Shown here: positions 44,101-51,971 of the stretch, piece after piece
Position numbering within the stretch: the first letter of the stretch is position 1
Layout: each line of letters starts with the position of its first letter
Source: Micromonospora antibiotica
Lineage (GTDB): Bacteria > Actinomycetota > Actinomycetes > Mycobacteriales > Micromonosporaceae
NCBI RefSeq assembly: GCF_017599305.1
Contig: NZ_JAGFWR010000003.1
Location: 372,001 to 436,000 of the forward strand
Length of the DNA stretch: 64,000 nucleotides
Reading direction: 5' to 3'
Position numbers and translations under genes: made by a program
The notes under the pieces: generated by a model
Databases searched by the model: none
Seen by the model: the letters and a program-made list of their open reading frames with translations, nothing else
Told to the model about the DNA's origin: nothing

Positions 44101-46801
44101 CCTGCTCGCCGGGCGGCTGCCCGAGCACATGGTGCCCACCCGCTGGGTGGTGCTGGACCGGCTGCCGTTGCAGGAACACGGGAAGGTGGACCGGCGGGCC
44201 CTGCCCGAGCCAACCGACGACGGCCCGACCGGCGAGCGGGTGCCGCCGGTGGGGCCGGTGGAGACGCTGGTGGCCGACGTGTGGCGGACGGTGCTCGGAG
44301 TGCCCGAGGTGGGCGTCACCGACGACTTCTTCGACCTGGGCGGGCACTCGCTGCTGGCCACCCGGGTCGTGGCCCGGCTGCGCCGGGAACTGCCCACCGT
44401 CACCGACGGCACCCCGACGGTCAGCGTGATGGACCTGTTCCGGTACCGCACCGTACGCGAACTGGCCGGCCTCGTCGGCGGGCCGGACCCGGGTCGGGCC
44501 GGGCTGCTGCACGAGTTGACGCCGCCGGTGCCCGCCGCCGACCGGGTCGCCACCCTGGTGTGCGTGCCGTACGGCGGGGGCAGCGCGGTGGTGTACCAGC
44601 CGCTGGCCGACGCGCTGCCGGCCGGGTACCGGCTGCTGGCGGTGGCCGTACCCGGACACGACATCGGCCTCGCCGACGAGCCCGCACCGATCGCCGACGT
44701 CGCCGCCGGGGTGGTCGCGGAACTTCTGGGCCGGGTCACCGGCCCACTGATCGTGTACGGGCACTGCGGCCCCGGCGGGGCGCTGGCCGTGGAGGTCGCC
44801 CGCCGGCTGGAGGCCGCCGGACGGGACCTGCTCGCGGTCTACCTCGGTGCGGTGTTCCCGTTCGCCCGCCCCGCCGACGGGCCGCTCGGGCCGCTGCTGC
44901 GGCTGCGGTTGGCCGAACGGCTGCGCAGCGACCGGATCTACCGCACCTGGTTGCAGGCGCAGGGCACCGCCGTCGGCTCGCTCGCCCCCGACGAGGTGCG
45001 ATTCCTGGTCCGGGCGATGCGGCACGACGCCCGGGTGGCCGAGGACTACTTCACCGACCTGATGCGCCGGCGGGTCACCCCGCTGCGGGCACCGGTCGTC
45101 TCGGTGGTCGGTGAGCGGGACCGCAGCACCGACTACCACGAGGAACGGTTCCGGGAATGGCACTTCCTCAGTGACCGCACCGCGCTCGTCGTGGTCGACG
45201 AGGGCGGGCACTACTTCCTCAAGTACCGGTCGGATGAACTGGCCGAGATCGTCACCGACGTGCACCGGCGGCTCGACACTCCACCCCGGCCCGCCCCGAC
45301 CGGGTCGGCCGCCACGCCACCGGCCTGGCAGCTCGCCGCCGTCTCCCGCCGCAGCGCCGACGGACCCCCCACGTCCGACCCGCCCCCGGCAGGCGTGGGT
45401 GGCGCGGACCGGGGCCGGACCGCGCCACCGCCGAGCCTGCGCCGCTTCGGCCTGGTCGCGGCCGGTCAGGTCGTCTCCGGGCTGGGCACCGCGCTGACCA
45501 CCTTCGCGATTCCACTGTGGATCTACACGCAGACCGGCTCGCTCGCCCGGTTCGCCCTGTTCGCCGTGCTCGGCCTGCTGCCCGGCCTGCTGGTCGCACC
45601 GCTGGCCGGCGCGCTGATCGACCGCACCAGCAGGCGGCGCGTGCTGCTGCTCGCCGGCCTCGCCGCCGGCAGCGCCAACGCGGTGCTCGCCGGGCTGGTG
45701 CTCACCGACCGGGCGCAGGTGTGGCACTTCTATCCGCTGGTCGGCTGGCTGTCGGTGGCACTGGCCTTCCAACGGCTCGCGTTCGTCTCGGCGGTGCCGC
45801 AACTGGTGCCCAAACGCTTCCTCGGGCACGCCAACGGCCTCACCCAGACCGCCGTCGGCCTCACCCAGTTCACCGTGCCGCTGCTCGCCGTGGCCCTGCT
45901 GGAGACCGTCGGGCTGCGCGGCATCCTGCTCGTCGACGTGGCGTCGTACCTGTTCGCGGTCGGGGTGCTGGCGGTCGTCCGGTTCCCCCGCACCCTGGCC
46001 CTGCAACGCCGCGAGGGCATCGGCACCGAGATCGTCGCCGGGCTGCGCTACGCGCTGCGGCGTCGGGAGTTCCGCGCCATGCTGGCGTTCTTCGCCGCGC
46101 TCAACTTCTTCCTGTTCCCGGTGCTGTTCCTGCTCTCCCCGCTGGTGCTCGGCTTCGCCGACCTCACCGACGTGTCCCGCGTCGCGCTGACCGGTGGGGT
46201 CGGTGCGGCCACCGGGGGCCTGGTGATGCTGCTCTGGGGCGGACCCCGCCGACGCCGGATGCGGGCGGTGCTGCTGGGCACCCTCGGCATCGCGGTGGCC
46301 GCCGTGCTGACCGGGTTGCGACCCAACCTGCTGCTCATCGGGGCCGGCGCGTTCGGCATGTACCTGGCGCTGGGCATCGTCAACGGCGTCTACCAGACGA
46401 TCATCCAGACCAAGGTGCCGGCCCGGGTGCACGGCCGGGTGTTCGCGGTCAACCAGATGGTCGCCCAGTCCACCCTGCCGCTGGGCTGGGGCGTCGTCGC
46501 CCCGTTCGCCGCCCGGGTGGTGGAGCCCACGCTGCTGCCCGACGGGGCGCTGGCCGGCACCGTCGGGGTGGTGCTCGGGGTCGGGCCGGGTCGGGGACAC
46601 GGGCTGCTCTACGTGCTGTTCGGGGTGTGCATCGCGCTGACCGCGCTGGTGTCGCTGGCCACCCCCACCCTGGCCCGGTTCGACGACGAGGTGCCCGACG
46701 CGCCCCCGGACGACCTGGTCGGCCTCGAGGAACGCCGGGCCCGTACGGCCACCCCCGCCGACCGGACCCCGGTGGGTGCCGGGACGGGAGGGTCGCGGTG
46801 A
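41108..46801 (+). CDS. NRPS module C-A-T-TE fused to an MFS transporter
   Basis: A 1,897-residue protein. The GTG at 41108 follows AAGG; the ORF is open to 41012. Order: condensation (about 15-450, intact MHHIVSDG at about 151), a PAPEAPP repeat linker, adenylation (about 530-1020; YTSGSTGTPKG, NHYGPTEAT, YRTGDLGRW), carrier (GGHSLLA, S1081), thioesterase (about 1135-1385) and a 12-helix MFS domain (about 1440-1860; LRRFGLVAAGQVVSGLGTAL onward). The specificity residues read D-F-T-K-I-G-H-V-G-K, close to the Asp code. The thioesterase has Cys1220 in VYGHCGPGG in place of Ser; Asp (GERDRST) and His (EGGHYF) are present. A three-copy 24-bp repeat lies in the A domain. It is predicted to be the last elongating, releasing and exporting unit. 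Confidence 0.9.
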   Translation: MTNVDVPTRAAPPHSTIPRSTGNPRLSFGQERIWFTEQLSPGTAAYVVHATVRLRGPFDVDLLRAALDATATRHDSLRMRFTESVDGEPVVTVLPEVRVPVTVTAAATGDAAHALVAESVHTPFDLTVAPLLRVLVVRLADTEHLLHLAMHHIVSDGWSLDLLLGEIAAGYAALRDGGEPPAPPVTRYVDYARWQRDRLDGPATGDGFAHWTRALAGVPPLELPTDRPRPTVQSYPGATHRFTVDADLTDGLRRLGRTHRATLYMTLLTGLQAVLFRHSGQRDFAVGSPVAGRVVPELEHLIGLFVNTLALRADLSPDPTTAAEPSFASLLRRNRGIVVRALAHQEIPFERLVKELNVTRDVTRAPVFQVLFTLQNYARGGDRWPAGLHVEGVGTDAASARFDLSLYVGESADGLRGTFVYHTDLFDAATVARLAGSFQTLLRAAVADPDRPVVDLDLLDPAERDRMLALAGAPATPPAPEAPPAQEAPPAPEAPPAPEAPPAPDRWAGEQARGLPSDDRTGVTGAAVTLADLIAPHVTATPDAPAVVCGSDRISYRELDRRANRLAHWLRARGVGPDRLVGVLLEQSVELAVTLLGVLRAGGAYLPLDPEQPAARLGLMLADARPTVLLTSANLLDRLPAGTVANRLDEIATEVTAAPDDRPTTGVGGEHLAYVIYTSGSTGTPKGVAVPHRPVLRYLDGVADRFAVVPAARYGLLQSMSFDFAVTVFYLALATGGTVHLLPRRGTGAELAARLRDERIDYLKITPSHLAALTADCAAEDLLPARALILGGEASDLERIAPLAAGPTRVFNHYGPTEATVGVATYRVPVDGPDVGPVPTGRPLPYASVHVLDERMRPVPVGVPGELYLGGERLARGYLHRPGPTAERFVPDPYGPPGSRLYRTGDLGRWRADGELVFLGRRDHQVKIRGYRVELGEVEAALRDCPGVRQAAVLLRDDRLVAYLEREPGPDADAEPGPDADAEPGPDADAPDPARWRRLLAGRLPEHMVPTRWVVLDRLPLQEHGKVDRRALPEPTDDGPTGERVPPVGPVETLVADVWRTVLGVPEVGVTDDFFDLGGHSLLATRVVARLRRELPTVTDGTPTVSVMDLFRYRTVRELAGLVGGPDPGRAGLLHELTPPVPAADRVATLVCVPYGGGSAVVYQPLADALPAGYRLLAVAVPGHDIGLADEPAPIADVAAGVVAELLGRVTGPLIVYGHCGPGGALAVEVARRLEAAGRDLLAVYLGAVFPFARPADGPLGPLLRLRLAERLRSDRIYRTWLQAQGTAVGSLAPDEVRFLVRAMRHDARVAEDYFTDLMRRRVTPLRAPVVSVVGERDRSTDYHEERFREWHFLSDRTALVVVDEGGHYFLKYRSDELAEIVTDVHRRLDTPPRPAPTGSAATPPAWQLAAVSRRSADGPPTSDPPPAGVGGADRGRTAPPPSLRRFGLVAAGQVVSGLGTALTTFAIPLWIYTQTGSLARFALFAVLGLLPGLLVAPLAGALIDRTSRRRVLLLAGLAAGSANAVLAGLVLTDRAQVWHFYPLVGWLSVALAFQRLAFVSAVPQLVPKRFLGHANGLTQTAVGLTQFTVPLLAVALLETVGLRGILLVDVASYLFAVGVLAVVRFPRTLALQRREGIGTEIVAGLRYALRRREFRAMLAFFAALNFFLFPVLFLLSPLVLGFADLTDVSRVALTGGVGAATGGLVMLLWGGPRRRRMRAVLLGTLGIAVAAVLTGLRPNLLLIGAGAFGMYLALGIVNGVYQTIIQTKVPARVHGRVFAVNQMVAQSTLPLGWGVVAPFAARVVEPTLLPDGALAGTVGVVLGVGPGRGHGLLYVLFGVCIALTALVSLATPTLARFDDEVPDAPPDDLVGLEERRARTATPADRTPVGAGTGGSR
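42551..42622 (+). repeat. 18-bp coding minisatellite, four copies
   Basis: GCACCGCCGGCTCCGGAG and close variants repeat four times and encode the APPAPE linker between the C and A domains. Confidence 0.85.
44006..44077 (+). repeat. 24-bp coding minisatellite, three copies
   Basis: Three tandem 24-bp units (one base change) encode EPGPDADA three times in the small C-terminal subdomain of the A domain, just before the RLPEHMVPTRW segment. Confidence 0.9.
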
Positions 46802-48306
46802 GCACGACACCCACCGGGACGCCCCCGCCGCGTACCCTGCCGGAACTGCTCGACTGGCGCACCGGGCTGCACCCCGACCAGGTGGCGGTCGAGGTGCACC
46901 AGGTGGCCACGCTGACCTTCGCCCAATGGTCCGCCGGGGCACGGGCCGTCGCCGCCGCGCTGCGCCGTCGGGGGCTGCGCCCCGGCGACCGGGTCGGCCT
47001 GGTCTTCGGCCCCCGCGACTGGGTCCGGTACGCGGTGGCGTACTGCGGGGTCCTGTGGGCCGGCGGGGTGGCGGTGCCGCTGTCCGACCGGCTCGCCGCC
47101 GGGCAGCTCGGGTACGCGCTGACCCACTGCACGGCCACCGCCGTCGTGCACGGCGACGACACCCCCGCCCCGCCCGCCCCACCCGGCGTGGCGGTGTTCG
47201 GCGACGCCGAGCTACGCGCCGACGGGTACCCCGACGACGGCGACCCGGTCACCGTCCGCCCCGGTGACCTCGCGCAGATCCTCTACACGTCGGGGACGAC
47301 GGGCCGCCCCAAGGGGGTGTCGGCGCGGCACGCCAACCTCACCGCCGGTGCGCCGCACCACCCGCGCCGGTTGGCCCTGGCCCACTCGCAGCGGTTCCTG
47401 CACGCCTTCGCCATCGGCACCAACGCCGGGCAGACGATGCTGCTCAACGCGCTGACCGCGAAGGCCGCCGCGCTCACCCTGCCCCGCTTCACCCCGGTCC
47501 GGTTCGCCCGGCTGGTCGCCGCCGCCGGCACCGGGACGGTGTTCGTGGTGCCGTCGATCGCCATCGAGCTGCTCGACTCCGGGGCGCTGCGGGACCGCGA
47601 CACCAGCGGCGTACAGCTGATCGGGTCCACCGCCGCGCCGCTGCCACCGGCGGTCGCGGCCCGGCTGGCCACGGCCTTCCCGCAGGCCACGATCGTCAAC
47701 TACTACACCTCCACCGAGGCCGCCCCGGCGCAGACCACGATGATCTACGACCCGGCCCGGCCGGACGCGGTCGGTCGGCCGGTCGGCGGGCAGCTGATGG
47801 TCGCCGACCCCGACGGCCGCCCGCTGCCGGCCGGGACGAGCGGCGACGTGTGGCTGCGCTCACCGCACCCGCGCGCCTACTACCGCGACGACGCAGCGAA
47901 CCGGACCACCTTCCGCGACGGGTGGGTACGGATGGGTGACGTGGGCCGGATCGACGCCGACGGCTACCTCTACCTCACCGACCGGCACCAGGACGTGATC
48001 AAGACCGGTGCGTTCAAGGTCTCCACCGTCGAGGTCGAGGCGGCGCTGCACGAGCATCCGCTGGTGGCCGAGGTAGCAGTGGTGGGGGTGCCGCATCCGG
48101 TGCTCGGTTCCGCGGTGGCCGCCGCCGTGGTGACCCGGCCGCAGGCCGGCACGGACGGGCTGACGCTACCGGTGCTGCGCGGCTTCCTCGCCGACCGGCT
48201 GGCCGACCACCAGCTGCCCGCCCGGCTGCTGCTGCTGGACCGGCTGCCCCGCAACGAGGGCGGCAAGGTGCTCAAACGGCAGCTGACCGTCCTGTTCGAC
48301 AACTGA
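46798..48306 (+). CDS. Acyl/aryl-AMP ligase (class I adenylate-forming enzyme)
   Basis: A 502-residue stand-alone adenylating enzyme. The GTG at 46798 overlaps the previous stop codon (GTGA) with GGGAGGG upstream. The core motifs are ILYTSGTTGRPKGVSARH, NYYTSTEAAPAQTTM, GWVRMGDVGRID and a final RNEGGKVLKRQL with the catalytic Lys. It is closer to fatty-acyl/aryl-CoA ligases than to NRPS A domains and has no carrier domain. With the free carrier protein at 51644 in the same operon, it probably activates a carboxylic acid starter and loads it as a thioester. The acid is unknown. Confidence 0.85.
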   Translation: MSTTPTGTPPPRTLPELLDWRTGLHPDQVAVEVHQVATLTFAQWSAGARAVAAALRRRGLRPGDRVGLVFGPRDWVRYAVAYCGVLWAGGVAVPLSDRLAAGQLGYALTHCTATAVVHGDDTPAPPAPPGVAVFGDAELRADGYPDDGDPVTVRPGDLAQILYTSGTTGRPKGVSARHANLTAGAPHHPRRLALAHSQRFLHAFAIGTNAGQTMLLNALTAKAAALTLPRFTPVRFARLVAAAGTGTVFVVPSIAIELLDSGALRDRDTSGVQLIGSTAAPLPPAVAARLATAFPQATIVNYYTSTEAAPAQTTMIYDPARPDAVGRPVGGQLMVADPDGRPLPAGTSGDVWLRSPHPRAYYRDDAANRTTFRDGWVRMGDVGRIDADGYLYLTDRHQDVIKTGAFKVSTVEVEAALHEHPLVAEVAVVGVPHPVLGSAVAAAVVTRPQAGTDGLTLPVLRGFLADRLADHQLPARLLLLDRLPRNEGGKVLKRQLTVLFDN

Positions 48307-48341
48307 CCACCCGCACCGACAGCACGACCATGGGAGAGCAT

Positions 48342-51300
48342 GTGGGCACCGCCGAGGCGACCTTCGCGCAGCACGCCGTCTGGTTCACCGAACAGGCCGG
48401 GGTCGCCGGCACGGCGTACCACCTGGCGCTGGGCATCCGGTTCGGCGCGGAGCTGGACCGGGCGGCCCTCGTCGCGGCGTGCGCGGCGACGGTCGCCCGG
48501 CATCCGGTCCTGGCCACCCGGGTCGGCACCGACGACGACGGCACCCCCCGGTTGACGCCGGCCGACACCCGCCCGGCGGTCACCTTCGGGGAGCTGACCG
48601 ACGCCCGGATCGCCGAGGAGATCGCCCGGCCGTACGACCTGCGGACCGGCCCGCTGGCCCGGTTCACCCTGCTGACCGGGACGACGGGTGCCCACCTGCT
48701 GCTGGTCACCGCGCACCACCTGGTCTTCGACGGCACCTCCAAGGACGTGCTGGTCCACGACCTGGCCGCCGGATACGCCGCCGCCCGGTCCGCCGGCCCG
48801 GAGCGGCCCGCCGACACCGGCCCGGAACAGCCCGGCGACGACCACGCCGGCCGCGCGGCGGTCGACCAACAGCGGATCGCCGTCGACCTGCCCGCCGCCC
48901 GCGACTTCTGGGCGCGGCACTGGTCCGGCCCCGGTGACGTGGTGCTGCCCGGCCTGCGCCGGCTGCCCACCGGCGCCGAACCCGGCGTCGCCGTCGAGGT
49001 GGCGCTGCCCGCCGACGTGGTCGACGGCCTCGACGCGGCGGCCCGGTCGCTCGGGGTGACCCGCTTCGAGCTGCTGTTCGCCGCGCTGCACACCCTGCTC
49101 GGGCGGTACGGCAACCAGGGCACGCCGGTGGGGGTGGCGCTGTCCACCCGTACCCCCGAACAGGCCGGCCGGATCGGATTGTTCGTCAACGAACTACCCG
49201 TCACCGTCGACCCGGCCGACGGCACGTTCCGCGCGTACGCCCGCGCCGTGCGGGTCCGGCTGCGCGAGGTGTACCGGCACCGGGCCGTGCCGCTGGCCCA
49301 CGCGGTGCCCGGTCTGCGGCCCGCCCCGGCGGTGACCCCGGTCAGCGTCGGCTACCGGCGGCGCGGCGCGGAACCGGTCTTCCCCGGGGTGACCGCAGCG
49401 GTCGACTGGACGCTGTTCGGCGGCGCCGCCCGCAACGCCCTGCACGTGCAGATCGTGGACGCCCCCACCGGCCCCACGGTCAGCCTCCAGCACAGCCCGG
49501 CGGCGATCCCGACCGACGCGGTACGCCGGATCGGGGCGCACCTGTGTACCCTGCTCGCCGCCGTGGTCGCCGACCCGGACCGGCCGGTGGCGCAGCTGCC
49601 GGTGCTGCCCGCCGGGGAACTCGACCGGGTCACCCGGGTGTGGAACGACACCGGCCGGGCGTACCCCGCCGGGGCGAGCGTGCCCGGCCTCTTCGCCGCC
49701 CGGGTCGCCGCCGACCCGGACGCGCCGGCCGTGGTCGACGACGACCTGACCCTCAGCTACGCCCAGCTCGACGCCGCCGCCGACCGGTTGGCGGGGCTGC
49801 TGCGCCAACGCGGGGTCGGGCCCGGGTCACTCGTCGCGGTCGCCCTGGACCGGTCCTGGCGGGCGGTGGTCACCCTGCTGGCGGTGCTGCGCTGCCGGGC
49901 CGCGTACCTGCCGGTGGATCCGCAGCACCCGCCGGCCCGCCGGGAACTCGTCCTCGCCGACGCCACCCCCACACTGGTGGTGACGCCGACGGCGACCGCG
50001 CTGACCTGGCCGACCCTCGCCCTCGACGGGATCGACCTGCTCACCGGGCCGACGCCGGTCGCCCCCGCCGTGCCGCCGGACGCCGACGACCTGGCCTACG
50101 TGCTCTACACCTCGGGCTCGACCGGCCGACCCAAGGGTGTGTCGGTGCGGCACGGGGCGCTGACCAACCTGCTGCTGGGCGTCCGGGACCTGCTGGGCAG
50201 TGGCCCGGCACACCGGTGGCTGCACCTGACCTCGCTGTCGTTCGACATCTCCACCGTGGAGGTCTTCCTGCCGCTGGTCACCGGCGGCCGGGTGGTCGTC
50301 GCCTCGACGGTCGGCCCCCTCGACGGCGCGGGCGTGCTGCGGCTGGTCCACACCACCGGGGTGACCCACGCCCAGGCCACCCCGTCGGGTTGGCGGGTGC
50401 TGCTGGAGGCCGGCCTCGGCACGCCCGCACCGGACGCCGCCGGGCCCACCCCGCCGCTGGTCGCGGTCACCGGCGGGGAGGCCCTGCCGGTCGCCCTCGC
50501 CCGGGACCTGCGGGCCCGCACCAGCCGCCTGATCAACGGGTACGGCCCGACGGAGGCGACGGTGTACGCCACGATGGCCGACGTCCCCGCCGATCCCGAC
50601 GAGGTCACCATCGGACGGCCCCTGCCGAACGTGCGGGCGTACCTGCTGGACGCCTCGGGACGACCGGTGCCGATCGGGGTGCCGGGTGAGCTGCACCTGG
50701 CCGGCGTCGGGTTGGCCGCCGGCTACCTCGGCCGCGACGACCGGACCGCCGAGGTGTTCGTGCCGGACCCGTTCGGGCGGCCCGGGGAGCGGCTCTACCG
50801 CACCGGCGACCGCTGCCGGTGGCTGCCCGACGGGCGGCTGGAATTCCTCGGCCGCACCGACGACCAGGTGAAGATCCGGGGACACCGAATTGAGTTGGGT
50901 GAGATCGACGCCCGGCTGCTCGACCATCCGGCCGTGGCCGGCGCGGCGACGGTGCTGCGCCCGGACGCCGACGGGCCCCGGCTCGTCGCCTACCTGGTGG
51001 CCCGCACCGGCACCGACCCGGCACCGGCCGAGCTGCGCCGGCACCTGGCGGCGAGCCTGCCGCAGGCCGTGCTGCCGACCGACTTCGTGCCGCTCGACCG
51101 GCTGCCGTCGAGCCCGAACGGCAAGGTCGACCGGGCCGCCCTGGCCGCCCGGGACCTCGCCGTGGACCTCCCCCGGCCACCGGTCACCGACCCCACCCGC
51201 CCGGCCGGCACCGCGACGCCCCCGGCCGGCACCACCGACGATCCCCCCGGCACCATCCTCGCGCCCCGCACCACCGTCGCGCCCGGCACCGGAGCACCCG

Positions 51301-51644
51301 GCACGCCCGGCGCCACCGGCACGCCCGGCATCGGAGCACCCGGCACGACCGGGACCGGTGGGCCGCCCGGCGACCCGGCACGGGGCGGGGCCGTCATGCC
51401 GGTCGGGGACGACGATCCGGTGGTGACCCAGCTGCGGCTGATCTGGCAGGAGGTGCTGCGGATCCCCGACATCGGCGTGCACGAGGACCTGTTCGACCTG
51501 GGCGGCCACTCGCTGACGATCACCCGGATCAGTGGCCGCATCCGGCAACGACTCGGCGTCGAGGTGCCCCTGGACGCCTTCTTCGACACCCCCACCATCG
51601 CCGAGATCGCCGAGATCGTCCGGCCGTCCGTGAAGGAGCGCTGA
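48342..51644 (+). CDS. NRPS module C-A-T
   Basis: A 1,100-residue synthetase. The GTG at 48342 has GGGAGAG just upstream; the ATG at 48330 is possible but has no ribosome site. Condensation domain about 1-430 (HHLVFDG intact), adenylation about 440-925 (YTSGSTGRPKG; NGYGPTEATVY; YRTGDRCRW), a roughly 90-residue Pro/Gly/Thr linker with repetitive DNA, then a carrier domain (FDLGGHSLTITR, S1057). The specificity residues read D-I-V-Q-V-G-G-V-Y-K, which I cannot assign with confidence. It has no TE, so it should act before the TE-bearing synthetase, perhaps accepting the acyl starter from the free carrier. Confidence 0.9.
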   Translation: MGTAEATFAQHAVWFTEQAGVAGTAYHLALGIRFGAELDRAALVAACAATVARHPVLATRVGTDDDGTPRLTPADTRPAVTFGELTDARIAEEIARPYDLRTGPLARFTLLTGTTGAHLLLVTAHHLVFDGTSKDVLVHDLAAGYAAARSAGPERPADTGPEQPGDDHAGRAAVDQQRIAVDLPAARDFWARHWSGPGDVVLPGLRRLPTGAEPGVAVEVALPADVVDGLDAAARSLGVTRFELLFAALHTLLGRYGNQGTPVGVALSTRTPEQAGRIGLFVNELPVTVDPADGTFRAYARAVRVRLREVYRHRAVPLAHAVPGLRPAPAVTPVSVGYRRRGAEPVFPGVTAAVDWTLFGGAARNALHVQIVDAPTGPTVSLQHSPAAIPTDAVRRIGAHLCTLLAAVVADPDRPVAQLPVLPAGELDRVTRVWNDTGRAYPAGASVPGLFAARVAADPDAPAVVDDDLTLSYAQLDAAADRLAGLLRQRGVGPGSLVAVALDRSWRAVVTLLAVLRCRAAYLPVDPQHPPARRELVLADATPTLVVTPTATALTWPTLALDGIDLLTGPTPVAPAVPPDADDLAYVLYTSGSTGRPKGVSVRHGALTNLLLGVRDLLGSGPAHRWLHLTSLSFDISTVEVFLPLVTGGRVVVASTVGPLDGAGVLRLVHTTGVTHAQATPSGWRVLLEAGLGTPAPDAAGPTPPLVAVTGGEALPVALARDLRARTSRLINGYGPTEATVYATMADVPADPDEVTIGRPLPNVRAYLLDASGRPVPIGVPGELHLAGVGLAAGYLGRDDRTAEVFVPDPFGRPGERLYRTGDRCRWLPDGRLEFLGRTDDQVKIRGHRIELGEIDARLLDHPAVAGAATVLRPDADGPRLVAYLVARTGTDPAPAELRRHLAASLPQAVLPTDFVPLDRLPSSPNGKVDRAALAARDLAVDLPRPPVTDPTRPAGTATPPAGTTDDPPGTILAPRTTVAPGTGAPGTPGATGTPGIGAPGTTGTGGPPGDPARGGAVMPVGDDDPVVTQLRLIWQEVLRIPDIGVHEDLFDLGGHSLTITRISGRIRQRLGVEVPLDAFFDTPTIAEIAEIVRPSVKER

Positions 51645-51913
51645 TGGACACCAACGACACCACCGACCTGCGGGGGCGGCTCGCCGACCTGGTCAGCGAG
51701 GCCACCGGCGGCGACGTCGCGGCCACCGACCTGCTCACCGGCGGCTCGATGGTCGCTCTCGGCGTCGACTCGCTCGGCCTGCTCCGCATGGTCGACGCGA
51801 TCGAGCTGGAGTACGACGTCGAGGTCGAGCTGAACGGTCCCGGCCGGCCCCTGGACACCCTCGACGACCTGGTCACGCTGCTGTCCACCGCCGTACCCGA
51901 CGACGCCCGCTGA
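51644..51913 (+). CDS. Free-standing acyl/peptidyl carrier protein
   Basis: An 89-residue carrier protein. The ATG shares one base with the previous stop codon (TGATG). Four helices are expected; LGVDSLGLLRMVDAIE holds the phosphopantetheine Ser43 in the DSL motif. It is acidic, as usual. As last gene of the NRPS operon it probably carries the starter acid activated by the ligase at 46,798, or a side-chain precursor. Confidence 0.9.
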   Translation: MDTNDTTDLRGRLADLVSEATGGDVAATDLLTGGSMVALGVDSLGLLRMVDAIELEYDVEVELNGPGRPLDTLDDLVTLLSTAVPDDAR

Positions 51914-51936
51914 CCGGCCCGACCCGGGCGGGCCGG
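51914..51936. terminator. Bidirectional hairpin between the NRPS and SWIM operons
   Basis: CCGGCCCG (51914-51921) pairs with CGGGCCGG (51929-51936) around a 7-nt loop immediately after the carrier-protein stop codon; the convergent SWIM gene ends at 51972. Confidence 0.5.
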
Positions 51937-51971
51937 GCCGACCGGCGGATGACCCGGCCGGGCGTGGACGG

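Noticed and set aside
41186-47182. 1,998-codon open frame on the minus strand across the NRPS-MFS gene
   Set aside because: Gly/Arg/Gln/His/Pro-rich translation with no domain; it is the shadow of the plus-strand NRPS gene caused by high GC.
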